From positions 8,620-72,619 of the forward strand of contig CAZXAX010000001.1 of assembly GCA_964638795.1 (NCBI GenBank): a stretch of DNA of 64,000 nucleotides. Direction: 5' to 3'. Below, one piece after another: positions 8,462 to 16,909 of this stretch (the first letter of the stretch is position 1; every line of letters starts with the position of its first letter). The position numbers and the translations under genes are program-made. The stretch is from CAIYHK01 sp964638795. Its GTDB lineage: Bacteria; Actinomycetota; Acidimicrobiia; Acidimicrobiales; Ilumatobacteraceae. The notes under the pieces are model-generated. The model was not told the origin of the DNA. It was given only the letters and a program-made list of their open reading frames with translations, and made no database searches.

Positions 8462-9003
8462 CAATCGCATTGATAGTGGTAGCGGTGCTGGTGGTGATAG
8501 TTGCCCTCATGTACAACGCGCTAGTGCGCGCTCGGGTGAGAGTGGAGAATGCTTGGGCACAGATCGACGTGCAGTTAAAGCGTCGTATCGACCTGATTCC
8601 GAATCTGGTCGAAACCGTCAAGGGTTACGCAACGCACGAACAAAAGACTCTTGATGCTGTAATTCAAGCCCGTAATGCCGCTTCGAGTGCTGCGGCAAGC
8701 CCGGCGGCTCAAGCGCAGGCATCCGATGCGCTATCCGGAGCGTTGCGACAGCTGTTTGCGCTTTCAGAGGCCTATCCGGATCTCAAGGCAAATCAAAACT
8801 TTCTCGCACTGCAAGAAGAACTCTCGGCGACAGAAGGCCGGGTGGCCTATGCGCGCCAGTTTTACAACGACTCTGTGATGGCGTTCAACACTTCAATTCA
8901 AAAGTTTCCAACCCTCTTTCTTGCCCGTATAGGTGGGTTCACGGCCAAGGAGTTCTTCGAAGCCGACGCCGCGGATCGCGTGGTGCCTAAGGTGCAGTTC
9001 TGA
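8458..9003 (+). CDS. lemA: LemA family membrane protein
   Basis: LemA proteins are small membrane-anchored, mostly helical proteins of uncertain function that often sit beside membrane proteases. The 181-residue product starts with one transmembrane helix (about 3-20). The conserved VENAWAQIDVQLKRRIDLIP follows, then long helices and ARQFYNDSVMAFNT near the end. Its start overlaps the pimA stop by 4 bases and htpX begins 2 bases after its stop. The LemA-HtpX pairing is common, suggesting a joint membrane quality-control role. Confidence 0.9.
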   Translation: MTIALIVVAVLVVIVALMYNALVRARVRVENAWAQIDVQLKRRIDLIPNLVETVKGYATHEQKTLDAVIQARNAASSAAASPAAQAQASDALSGALRQLFALSEAYPDLKANQNFLALQEELSATEGRVAYARQFYNDSVMAFNTSIQKFPTLFLARIGGFTAKEFFEADAADRVVPKVQF

Positions 9004-9004
9004 C

Positions 9005-9910
9005 GTGTACGAACAGATAGCGGCGAACAAGCGCCGTACTTTCTTGTTATTGACCGGCTTTGTGTTGGTAGTGATGTTGGCCGGCGTTTCAATCGGTGTT
9101 CTCACGGGTCAGGGCACTACGGGAACCGTGATCGCGCTGGTCTTTGCCGCAATTATGGCGTTCACCTCATATTGGAAATCGGACTCGATTGCGTTGGCTG
9201 TGAGTCGCGCTGTTCCGGCCGATGAGCAGGAGTATCAGCGACTACACAATCTTGTCGAGGGTCTCTGCATTGCTGCTGGCTTGCCCAAGCCACGCGTATA
9301 TGTAATAAACGATTCAGCGCCGAATGCTTTCGCCACGGGACGCAACCCAAAGAATGCGGCGATCGCTGTGACAACGGGCTTGCTGGAGAAGATGAATCGT
9401 GTTGAGCTCGAAGGAGTGGTGGCTCACGAGCTTTCGCACATCAAGAATTACGACATCTTGGTCAGCACAATTGCTGTGACGCTGGTAGGAGCAATCGCAC
9501 TGCTTACGGACATCGCAATTCGCATGATGTGGTGGAATGGCGGCCGGGTTTCACGTGATGGTGACCGCGAGGGTGGCGCTAACCCCCTTGCTCTCGTTGG
9601 TTTTGCGATGTTGATACTTGCGCCGATCTCAGCCAAAGTCATGCAGGCAGCGATAAGTCGGCGTCGCGAAACACTTGCTGATGTGACCGCGTGCCAGCTC
9701 ACCCGTTATCCACCTGGTCTCATTTCTGCTCTTGAAAAACTCAAATCCGACGTGACGGTTGTTCATTCGTCCACTACTGCAACTGCGCACATGTGGATTG
9801 AACAACCAATGTCTGGAGTAGGTGACGCTGGTCGGTTGGGTTGGGTTCATAGAATGTTCAATACACACCCCCCGCTAGAGGAGCGAATTGCACTTCTTCG
9901 GGAGATTTAG
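9005..9910 (+). CDS. htpX: HtpX-like M48 zinc metalloprotease
   Basis: Membrane protease that degrades damaged inner-membrane proteins. From the GTG at 9005 the product has 301 residues and begins YEQIAANKRRTFLLL, the usual HtpX N-terminus; an ATG at 8933 in the same frame would only add lemA-overlapping sequence. Transmembrane segments lie at about 12-32 and 39-56. The zinc motif HELSH is at 141-145, then two more hydrophobic stretches and the third-ligand region RRRETLADVTA. The C-terminal FNTHPPLEERI is typical. Confidence 0.92.
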   Translation: MYEQIAANKRRTFLLLTGFVLVVMLAGVSIGVLTGQGTTGTVIALVFAAIMAFTSYWKSDSIALAVSRAVPADEQEYQRLHNLVEGLCIAAGLPKPRVYVINDSAPNAFATGRNPKNAAIAVTTGLLEKMNRVELEGVVAHELSHIKNYDILVSTIAVTLVGAIALLTDIAIRMMWWNGGRVSRDGDREGGANPLALVGFAMLILAPISAKVMQAAISRRRETLADVTACQLTRYPPGLISALEKLKSDVTVVHSSTTATAHMWIEQPMSGVGDAGRLGWVHRMFNTHPPLEERIALLREI

Positions 9911-9925
9911 TCCGAGGAGTTGAAC

Positions 9926-10984
9926 ATGGGCATTAAGCGTCGCTGGGTGACTGCTTGTGGATTGGCGGCTGTGGTTGTTGTTGCATCGTGTGGCGGGGGC
10001 AGCTCAACTGAGACCACCACAACCGTAAAAAAGACCACAACCACCACAGAACCCAAGGGCCCAGTAGCGCCGCTTACGGGTTTACCGAATGACGATGAAG
10101 CGCTACTCACTCGCCCCGCAGTAGCAGTGAAGATTGATAACCATCCATCTGCTCGGCCCCAAACTGGTCTGAATCTTGCCGACATTGTGTACGAGGAGAA
10201 TGTGGAGAATCTCACTCGCTTTGCTGCAGTGTTTCATTCACAACTTCCAGAACCAGTGGGACCCATCCGCAGTGGTCGTACCCAAGACATCAATCTCCTT
10301 GGCTCATTGATGCGGCCAATCTTGATGTGGAGTGGTGGCAACTCGAAGGTCACCCAGGCAATCCGTGAATCAGATCTCATTGACGCCTCTGCGACTGCAG
10401 CGCTTCCGTATGCGTCTTTCTTTCGCGACAACGCGAGATCGGCTCCGCACAACCTTTATGCGTCAATCGTCAAGACACTTCCGATCGCGGGCGAGGACAC
10501 GAAGGCTCCACCGGCACAGTTTTTGTACCGTGACGAAGATGAATCTTTCGCAGCGACTGCGATTGGTAGTGCTGGTGTGAACATCTCAATGGATGGTGTT
10601 GATCTCACGTGGGTCTGGAATGAAATTGCCGGTTCGTACACGCGTTTTGTTGATCGCAAGGGCGAGGTTGATGAAAAAGGCAAGCCAATCACGACTGAGA
10701 ACGTCGTGGTGCTATTTGTTGATTACGAAGCGAGCCCCGCGGACCCAAGATCACCTGAGGCACAGACCGTGGGATCGGGAATTGCTTGGGTTTTCACTGG
10801 CGGCAAGCTCTATGTCGGAACTTGGATGCGCGAAGACCGTCTCGACGTCTTTTCGCTTCTTGATTCGGCCGGTAAGCCAATCAAGTTGACCCCAGGTCGC
10901 ACGTGGGTGGACCTGCCTCGCAAGGACCGCGGCGTTTATGTGGAGGCTGGGAAAGACCCACTAACGGTGGACTTCGTCGGCTAA
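9926..10984 (+). CDS. DUF3048 (YerB-like) lipoprotein
   Basis: Predicted exported lipoprotein of 352 residues. A basic N-terminus, hydrophobic stretch and lipobox VASC (modified Cys22) are followed by a Thr-rich linker with Thr runs either side of VKK. The DUF3048 body has the conserved VAVKIDNHPSARPQTGL, DIVYEE, PVGPIRSGRTQD and SAPHNLYAS blocks. The molecular function is unknown; family members occur on the cell surface of Gram-positive bacteria. I chose the ATG at 9926 because GAGGAG (9914-9919) lies 6 bases upstream, rather than the TTG at 9920. Confidence 0.88.
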   Translation: MGIKRRWVTACGLAAVVVVASCGGGSSTETTTTVKKTTTTTEPKGPVAPLTGLPNDDEALLTRPAVAVKIDNHPSARPQTGLNLADIVYEENVENLTRFAAVFHSQLPEPVGPIRSGRTQDINLLGSLMRPILMWSGGNSKVTQAIRESDLIDASATAALPYASFFRDNARSAPHNLYASIVKTLPIAGEDTKAPPAQFLYRDEDESFAATAIGSAGVNISMDGVDLTWVWNEIAGSYTRFVDRKGEVDEKGKPITTENVVVLFVDYEASPADPRSPEAQTVGSGIAWVFTGGKLYVGTWMREDRLDVFSLLDSAGKPIKLTPGRTWVDLPRKDRGVYVEAGKDPLTVDFVG

Positions 10985-10993
10985 GTGCCTACG

Positions 10994-11890
10994 ATGGAGG
11001 ACATGTCTAGCTCCTCCCAAAAGGGTTCAATGACCGTCAAGCGCGGTCTGGCAGAAATGATGAAGGGTGGCGTCATCATGGACGTCGTCACTCCTGAGCA
11101 GGCGCGCATCGCCGAAGATGCTGGTGCGTGTGCGGTGATGGCACTTGAGCGAGTGCCTGCAGACATCCGCCGCGATGGTGGGGTCGCGCGAATGAGCGAT
11201 CCAGAAATGATCGAGGGCATCAAAGCAGCTGTTTCGATTCCGGTGATGGCGAAAGCCCGAATTGGACACTTTGTTGAAGCGCAGATTCTTGAATCACTCG
11301 GTGTCGACTTTGTGGATGAATCCGAGGTTCTAACCCCAGCCGATGAGGCCCATCACATCGACAAGTTTCAGTTCACAGTGCCCTTTGTTTGTGGTGCTAC
11401 CAACCTTGGTGAAGCTTTGCGCCGCATCTCTGAAGGTGCCGCGATGATTCGTTCCAAAGGTGAAGCTGGAACAGGCAACATTGTGGAAGCCGTACGTCAC
11501 CTCCGCTCAATCATTGGAGACATGCGCAAGATCACTCAGGCTGACTCTGCTGAATTGTTTGAATGGGCAAAGCGACTCCAAGCACCGCTGCCGTTAGTGC
11601 AGGAAATTGCCGAAACTGGATGGCTGCAGGTTCCATTGTTCTGTGCCGGTGGCATTGCCACGCCAGCTGATGCTGCACTCGCCATGCAGTTGGGAGCTGA
11701 AGCGGTGTTCGTTGGTTCTGGAATCTTTAAGTCCGACGATCCAGCACCACGCGCGAAAGCGATTGTGGAAGCGACCACGCATTTCAGGGATCCACACATT
11801 CTTGCGAAAGTCTCACGCGGTCTCGGAGCACCCATGACCGGAATCGGCATGGACGAAGTAAACCAAAAGTTCGCTGAACGAGGCTGGTGA
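10994..11890 (+). CDS. pdxS: Pyridoxal 5'-phosphate synthase subunit PdxS
   Basis: Lyase subunit that builds PLP from ribose 5-phosphate, glyceraldehyde 3-phosphate and ammonia from PdxT. The beta/alpha barrel motifs are clear: VKRGLAEMMKGGVIMDVVT at the N-terminus, ALERVPADIR, VMAKARIGHFVEAQ, DESEVLTPADEAHH, and LFCAGGIATPADAA. The start is uncertain: GTG 10985, ATG 10994 and ATG 11003 are in frame and none has a well-placed Shine-Dalgarno. The end overlaps pdxT by 4 bases, which fits stoichiometric production of the 12+12 complex. Confidence 0.95.
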   Translation: MEDMSSSSQKGSMTVKRGLAEMMKGGVIMDVVTPEQARIAEDAGACAVMALERVPADIRRDGGVARMSDPEMIEGIKAAVSIPVMAKARIGHFVEAQILESLGVDFVDESEVLTPADEAHHIDKFQFTVPFVCGATNLGEALRRISEGAAMIRSKGEAGTGNIVEAVRHLRSIIGDMRKITQADSAELFEWAKRLQAPLPLVQEIAETGWLQVPLFCAGGIATPADAALAMQLGAEAVFVGSGIFKSDDPAPRAKAIVEATTHFRDPHILAKVSRGLGAPMTGIGMDEVNQKFAERGW

Positions 11891-12510
11891 CAGAATGCCC
11901 GATGGGAGGCCTCCAGGTGGAAGTCGGGGTATTGGCGCTGCAAGGTGCATTTGCGGCGCATCAGAGCGCACTTTCTGAGTGTGGGATTCAGTCGCGACAG
12001 GTTCGCGTCGCTGAAGATCTAGAAGGGCTTTCGGGGTTGATTCTCCCTGGCGGAGAATCAACAACCATGTCGAATCTCCTACTGCGGTCAGGTTTATTTG
12101 CTGCGGTGAAATCTGGAATTGCCGCAGGGCTTCACGTGTTCGGCACATGCGCTGGAATGATTCTTCTTGCACGTCAGGTAACAGATGGACGCGATGATCA
12201 AGTCTCATTCGGTGCAATGGATATCTCCGTCCAGCGCAATGCATACGGGCGACAAGTTGACTCATTTGAGACGGATATACAGATCAGCGGCCTAAGCGCA
12301 CCTTTTCACGCTGTCTTTATTCGGGCACCTCGCGTGTCAGACCTTGGCTCCGATGTGGAAGTTCTCGCAACATTTGAAGATTCGCCAGTGCTGGTCGCCG
12401 AGGGCAATTGCATGGCAGCGTCGTTTCACCCCGAACTCTCGATGGATCCCAGGGTGCACCGACTATTTGTCAACCGCATAGAGGCCGCCAAAGTAACGGC
12501 AAAGAGTTAG
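11887..12510 (+). CDS. pdxT: Pyridoxal 5'-phosphate synthase glutaminase subunit PdxT
   Basis: Class I glutamine amidotransferase that delivers ammonia to PdxS. It has 207 residues from a GTG start overlapping the pdxS stop (GTGA); an ATG at 11902 is the alternative. The triad is visible as Cys88 in FGTCAGM, and His181 and Glu183 in FHPELS. LPGGEST supplies the oxyanion strand. The order pdxS-pdxT is the usual one in Actinobacteria. Confidence 0.95.
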   Translation: MTECPMGGLQVEVGVLALQGAFAAHQSALSECGIQSRQVRVAEDLEGLSGLILPGGESTTMSNLLLRSGLFAAVKSGIAAGLHVFGTCAGMILLARQVTDGRDDQVSFGAMDISVQRNAYGRQVDSFETDIQISGLSAPFHAVFIRAPRVSDLGSDVEVLATFEDSPVLVAEGNCMAASFHPELSMDPRVHRLFVNRIEAAKVTAKS

Positions 12511-12518
12511 GAGGAACT

Positions 12519-13265
12519 ATGTCAGGACATTCCAAATGGGCAACTATCAAGCACAAAAAGGGCGCAGCCGACAAGGCTCGCGGAAAGTTGTTTGCCAAAC
12601 TCGCACGCCAGATTGAAGTTGCCTCGCGAGAAGGTGGATCAAATCCGGAAATGAACGCCCAATTGCGCAACATAGTGCAGAAGGCGAAGGCCGCACAGAT
12701 GACCAACGATGCAATTGATCGTGCGGTCAAACGCGGTGCCGGCGAAACCGGCGGTGCAAACTTCGAATCAATTACCTACGAGGGTTACGCACCAGGTGGA
12801 GTAGCCCTGTTGATTGATGTCTTGACCGATAACCGCAACCGCAGCAGTTCAGACGTGCGCGCAATATTCTCCAAGCTTGGCGGCTCAATGGCAGAGCCGG
12901 GGTCGGTGGCGTGGCAATTCTCGCGTCGGGGAGTCATCTATGTTGATGGCTCAATTAGTGAAGATGATGCAATGGCAGCAGCGCTTGAGGCTGGAGCCGA
13001 CGACGTGGCTCGCGACGGTGATGACTGGAGAGTCCTGACTGATCCATCTGACGTTTGGGATGTTAAGTCTGCGCTTGAGGCTGCAGGGGTTAAGGTGACC
13101 TCAGCAGAGAACACGATGGTTGCAGCCAATACGGTTCCTGTCACCGATGTTGAGGATGCCAAGAAGATCCTCAAGATCATGGATGGTCTGGAGGACAACG
13201 ACGATGTGCAGGATGTCTATGCCAACTTCGACATGTCGGAGGAAATCATGCAGGCGGTGAACTGA
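12519..13265 (+). CDS. yebC: YebC/PmpR family protein
   Basis: Members of this family act as DNA-binding regulators or as translation factors that relieve ribosome stalling at proline stretches. The 248-residue protein opens with MSGHSKWATIKHKKGAADKA, the family signature, followed by GGSNPEMNAQLRNIVQKAK and ITYEGYAPGGVALLI. A strong Shine-Dalgarno (AGGAGGA) just upstream fixes the ATG at 12519 and excludes the longer frame from 12408. It sits between pdxT and a peroxiredoxin gene, with ruvC next, as in many actinobacteria. Confidence 0.95.
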   Translation: MSGHSKWATIKHKKGAADKARGKLFAKLARQIEVASREGGSNPEMNAQLRNIVQKAKAAQMTNDAIDRAVKRGAGETGGANFESITYEGYAPGGVALLIDVLTDNRNRSSSDVRAIFSKLGGSMAEPGSVAWQFSRRGVIYVDGSISEDDAMAAALEAGADDVARDGDDWRVLTDPSDVWDVKSALEAAGVKVTSAENTMVAANTVPVTDVEDAKKILKIMDGLEDNDDVQDVYANFDMSEEIMQAVN

Positions 13266-13723
13266 TGGCTCTTGGAGTGGGTGATCAAGCCCCTGATTTT
13301 GAACTGCCAGGAACGGGCTCGGCGCAGTATCGACTGTCTTCGTATCGCGGCAAGGTAGTTGTGATCGTTTTTTATCCTGGCGACAACACAGCAGTGTGTA
13401 CCAGGCAATTGAATTCGTACAACCAAGGTCTCGATGAATTCGAAAAGCTCGGTGCGCAGGTGCTCGCCATTTCGGCCCAGGACCTTGACTCACATGAAGA
13501 ATTTTCCTGTAAGCACAACTTCGGGTTCCCGTTACTTGCCGACACAGACAAGAGCGTCGCGCGCCAGTATGGGGTGTTAGGCCCTATGGGATTTCCGCGC
13601 AGGAGCGTCTTTGTCATCGATGCCAACGGCCGTATTTCCTATGCCCACAGGGCGTTAGCGGGGCTCACATACCGGCCAGTCGAAGAGCTGGTATCCGCTA
13701 TCCAAAAGGCGGCTGCGCAGTAG
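13265..13723 (+). CDS. Peroxiredoxin (Bcp/AhpE-like)
   Basis: Thiol peroxidase that reduces hydroperoxides. The 152-residue thioredoxin-fold protein has the peroxidatic Cys45 in FYPGDNTAVCTRQL. A second Cys (82, FSCKHNFGFPLLAD) could be a resolving residue. In a mycothiol-making organism the reductant may be mycoredoxin or thioredoxin; the sequence does not say which. The start codon overlaps the yebC stop (TGATG). Its TAG stop forms the first half of a candidate ruvC promoter hexamer. Confidence 0.9.
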   Translation: MALGVGDQAPDFELPGTGSAQYRLSSYRGKVVVIVFYPGDNTAVCTRQLNSYNQGLDEFEKLGAQVLAISAQDLDSHEEFSCKHNFGFPLLADTDKSVARQYGVLGPMGFPRRSVFVIDANGRISYAHRALAGLTYRPVEELVSAIQKAAAQ

Positions 13724-13734
13724 AATCAAACATG
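13721..13734 (+). promoter_or_regulatory. Possible leaderless promoter for ruvC
   Basis: TAGAAT (13721-13726) starts with the peroxiredoxin stop codon and lies exactly 7 bases before the ruvC GTG. A -10 at this distance places the transcription start at or next to the start codon. Confidence 0.4.
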
Positions 13735-14279
13735 TGTTCGCCCAGTCACTGAACCCCGTTGCCCCCGTGAGGGGTCGTGTGCTCGGAATTGACCCTGGTC
13801 TTACGCGGTGTGGATATGCAGTTATTGACCCAAGTCATCAAGGCGCCGCTGTCAAAGTGGCACTTGGGGTAATCCGCACCCCCACGTCAGCACCACTGCC
13901 GGAGCGGCTCGCTGAACTCGCTGCAGAGATCGATGCATTGTTGATGGAGTACCGGCCCGAGGCAGTGGCCGTTGAACAAGTGTTTTTTCAAAACAATGTG
14001 CGCACAGCGATGGGAGTTGGTCAAGCAAGTGGCTTGGCGCTCGCGCTCGCCGCAAGTCGCGGTTGCATCGTGCGTCAGTTCACTCCTAGTCAAGTTAAAG
14101 ATTCAGTAGCTGGTTGGGGTGGCGCAGATAAGGCGCAAGTGCAACGAATGGTTCAACAACGCCTTGGGCTCGCGTCATTGCCCAAACCCGCAGACGCAGC
14201 CGATGCTGCGGCTCTCGCACTTTGCTACTTGGCCGTTGCGCCATTGCAACAAGCAATTGCCACCGGGGGTCAACGATGA
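13734..14279 (+). CDS. ruvC: Holliday junction endonuclease RuvC
   Basis: Resolves Holliday junctions by paired nicking, together with RuvAB. It has 181 residues. The four catalytic acids of the RNase H-like fold are visible: Asp20 (LGIDPGLTRCGY), Glu81 (VEQVFFQNNVRTAMGV), and Asp154/Asp157 in PADAADAAALAL. A 13-residue N-terminal extension precedes the core, consistent with the GTG start. The end overlaps ruvA by ATGA. Confidence 0.95.
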   Translation: MFAQSLNPVAPVRGRVLGIDPGLTRCGYAVIDPSHQGAAVKVALGVIRTPTSAPLPERLAELAAEIDALLMEYRPEAVAVEQVFFQNNVRTAMGVGQASGLALALAASRGCIVRQFTPSQVKDSVAGWGGADKAQVQRMVQQRLGLASLPKPADAADAAALALCYLAVAPLQQAIATGGQR

Positions 14280-14860
14280 TTGGCTCGTTGCGCGGCAAGG
14301 TGCTTGAGCGAAACGACGCAACCGCACTGTTGGAAGTGGGTGGTGTCGGATATCTCGTACAAGTAACACCACGAACTCTTGCTGAACTGGAGCCCACCAG
14401 TAATGCGTTTTTGTATGTACATCATCACATTCGCGAAGACTCGCAAGTGTTGTTTGGTTTCATGTCGCGAGCAGAACGAGACACATTCAACATTCTCATT
14501 GGCACCCACGGCATTGGACCTTCGTTGGCTCTTGCAATTCTGGGAGTGCACACCCCAGCGTCACTTATCGACATCGTGGCATCGGGTGATCTCGCGGGAT
14601 TCACGATTGTTCCAGGTGTTGGCAAGAAGACCGCCGAACGATTGCTGGTAGAGCTTAAGAACAAACTTGATCTGCCGATATTGAGCGGACCAGCCGTTGA
14701 AGGTGCGACAACTCCGATGGCAGAAGTGCGTGAGGCACTAGCAGGACTGGGATACGGCAATGAAGAGATCCGCGAAGCACTGAAGGGCGTGACCGCAACC
14801 GGTGATACCGCTGAGATGTTGCGGCAAGCACTGTCGATGTTGGGATCCAGTCGTGCGTGA
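14276..14860 (+). CDS. ruvA: Holliday junction helicase subunit RuvA
   Basis: Tetrameric junction-binding protein that loads RuvB. It has 194 residues: N-terminal OB domain (MIGSLRGKVLERND, VGYLVQV), central helix-hairpin-helix pair (THGIGPSLALAIL and VPGVGKKTAERLLVELKNKL), flexible linker, and the C-terminal RuvB-binding domain (EVREALAGLGYGNEEIREAL). The start at 14276 overlaps the ruvC stop and matches the conserved MIGxLRG opening. Confidence 0.95.
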   Translation: MIGSLRGKVLERNDATALLEVGGVGYLVQVTPRTLAELEPTSNAFLYVHHHIREDSQVLFGFMSRAERDTFNILIGTHGIGPSLALAILGVHTPASLIDIVASGDLAGFTIVPGVGKKTAERLLVELKNKLDLPILSGPAVEGATTPMAEVREALAGLGYGNEEIREALKGVTATGDTAEMLRQALSMLGSSRA

Positions 14861-15875
14861 TGAATTTCTAGATCCTGCAGCGAACGACTCCACGGAGGTC
14901 GCCGACGAAATAAGTTTGCGGCCTCGCGCATTGTTCGACTTTGTCGGTCAACGTGAACTCAAAGAGCATCTAGAAATCGTGTTGGAAGCAGCCAGGCGTC
15001 GCGGTCAAGCGGCCGACCACATTTTGCTGGCGGGACCACCTGGGCTTGGCAAAACCACAATGGCATCAATTGTGGCTGCAGAGATGGGAGCCAATATTCA
15101 CGTAACTAGTGGCCCAGCCCTAGAGCGTGCTGGTGATCTCGCGGCAATACTCACCAAGTTGCAACCCAATGACGTCCTCTTTATCGATGAGATACATCGC
15201 TTGTCGCGGGTTGTGGAAGAGATTCTTTATCCCGCAATGGAAGATTTTCAGATTGACATCGTGGTAGGTAAGGGGCCAGCCGCCTCGTCAATTCGCCTGA
15301 CCCTGCCACATTTCACCCTGATCGGGGCTACAACGCGTACTGGGATGATCACTGGTCCCTTGCGTGACCGATTCGGATTGGTGGCGAGACTCGATTACTA
15401 CGACGACCAGGAATTGCAGACCATCGTTCTTCGGTCGGCATCGATTTTCGGAATTGCGATTGAAGAGACAGCAGGATTTGAAATTGCGCGTCGATCGCGC
15501 GGCACTCCCCGTATCGCTAACCGTCTCTTGCGCAGAGTTCGTGATTTTTCCGAAGTGCGAGCCGACGGCAAAATCACGCGGGACACTGCATCAGAGGCGC
15601 TCAAAGTGTTCGGCGTAGATGATCTCGGTTTGGACAAAGTTGACCGCGCCATCTTGAAGGCGATCTGTGAGCAATTCTCTGGTGGTCCAGTTGGTCTCAC
15701 CACGTTGGCAATCAGTGTGGGGGAGCAACCCGAGACCGTTGAAGAGATGTATGAGCCATTCCTAATTCAAAAGGGAATGCTTGCGCGCACTCCGCGCGGG
15801 CGAGTTGCGCACTCCGGAGCTTGGCAGCATCTTGGACTCACACCACCGGCGTCGGGCCCCACTTTGTTTGACTGA
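14853..15875 (+). CDS. ruvB: Holliday junction ATPase RuvB
   Basis: AAA+ motor for branch migration. From the GTG at 14853 (8-base overlap with ruvA) the protein has 340 residues. Walker A GPPGLGKT is at 61-68, Walker B LFIDEIHRL around 109-117, sensor I IGATTRTG, arginine-finger region GPLRDRFGL, and a C-terminal winged helix ending near FLIQKGMLARTPRGR. All features are standard. ruvC, ruvA and ruvB are fully overlapping and so form one translational unit. Confidence 0.96.
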   Translation: MRDEFLDPAANDSTEVADEISLRPRALFDFVGQRELKEHLEIVLEAARRRGQAADHILLAGPPGLGKTTMASIVAAEMGANIHVTSGPALERAGDLAAILTKLQPNDVLFIDEIHRLSRVVEEILYPAMEDFQIDIVVGKGPAASSIRLTLPHFTLIGATTRTGMITGPLRDRFGLVARLDYYDDQELQTIVLRSASIFGIAIEETAGFEIARRSRGTPRIANRLLRRVRDFSEVRADGKITRDTASEALKVFGVDDLGLDKVDRAILKAICEQFSGGPVGLTTLAISVGEQPETVEEMYEPFLIQKGMLARTPRGRVAHSGAWQHLGLTPPASGPTLFD

Positions 15876-15883
15876 TCAACCCA

Positions 15884-16903
15884 ATGGATCTTTCCGATAT
15901 TGATTATGAGTTGCCTGAGGCATCTATTGCACAGTTTCCTGTTGAGCCCCGGGACTCAGCGCGACTCTTGGTCGACCAAGGTGGTCTATCACCCAAAGAC
16001 CATCGTGTATCCGACTTAGCTGACTTTCTCCGCGAAGGCGACTTCGTGGTGATGAATAACACCCGCGTAATGGCTGCGCGACTTCCATTGATGCGATCTA
16101 CTGGTGGCGCCGTCGAGGTGTTGATGCTTGAACCCTTAGATCCTGAGGAACACAGCTGGACGGCTTTAGTGCGACCCGGTGGAAAGTTACGCGAAGGGGA
16201 GTCGTTGTTTGATGCCGACGGCATGCCGGCTTTGATCTTTCAGGGAAGAAGCAGCGACGATCCAGACACCTTCTTGGTCACGTTCAAAGGCAACGGTGAG
16301 GCTCGGGCTTTGATGAATCGCATCGGATCAATGCCGCTACCGCCTTACATTCGAGAAGTTCTTGAGGATCCTTCGCGCTACCAAACAGTTTTTGCAGCAA
16401 GTGATAAGAGCGCAGCCGCGCCAACTGCTGGGCTGCATCTCACCACATCGCTACTTGATCGCATAAAAGCCAAAGGTGTGGCAATTGGTGAAGTAGAACT
16501 CGCAGTCGGGCTCGGAACCTTCAAGCCGGTAACAGCACAAAACCCGCTTGAACACCAGATTCATTCGGAGTGGTATTACGTGCCGAGCGAAGTAATGCAG
16601 CAATGTCGCGATGCGAAGAGAGTTATCGCAATTGGCACAACATCTGTTCGGGCCCTCGAATCGGCGGCAACAACCGGAGAGTTGACAGGACGCACCGAGC
16701 TATTCATTCACCGTGGCTACGACTGGAAGGTTGTAGACCTGATGCTCACGAATTTTCATATGCCTCATACTTCGTTGCTGCTGATGATCCATGCTTTTGT
16801 TGGGGATCGTTGGCGGCGTCTGTACTCCGAAGCACTTGAGCGTGGCTATAGGTTCTTGTCATTTGGCGATGCAATGCTCCTTGATCGCCATTTGTCAGAA
16901 TGA
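15884..16903 (+). CDS. queA: tRNA preQ1(34) S-adenosylmethionine ribosyltransferase-isomerase
   Basis: Transfers and isomerises the ribosyl part of SAM onto preQ1 in tRNA, giving epoxyqueuosine. The 339-residue protein shows the usual QueA blocks: YELPEASIAQFPVEPRDSARLLV at the N-terminus (first part of the motif only needed), VMNNTRVMAARL, TAGLHLTTSLLDRIKAKG, VGLGTFKPV and IHSEWYYVP. It is followed 6 bases later by tgt, the enzyme acting just before it in the pathway. Confidence 0.95.
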   Translation: MDLSDIDYELPEASIAQFPVEPRDSARLLVDQGGLSPKDHRVSDLADFLREGDFVVMNNTRVMAARLPLMRSTGGAVEVLMLEPLDPEEHSWTALVRPGGKLREGESLFDADGMPALIFQGRSSDDPDTFLVTFKGNGEARALMNRIGSMPLPPYIREVLEDPSRYQTVFAASDKSAAAPTAGLHLTTSLLDRIKAKGVAIGEVELAVGLGTFKPVTAQNPLEHQIHSEWYYVPSEVMQQCRDAKRVIAIGTTSVRALESAATTGELTGRTELFIHRGYDWKVVDLMLTNFHMPHTSLLLMIHAFVGDRWRRLYSEALERGYRFLSFGDAMLLDRHLSE

Positions 16904-16909
16904 TGGGCA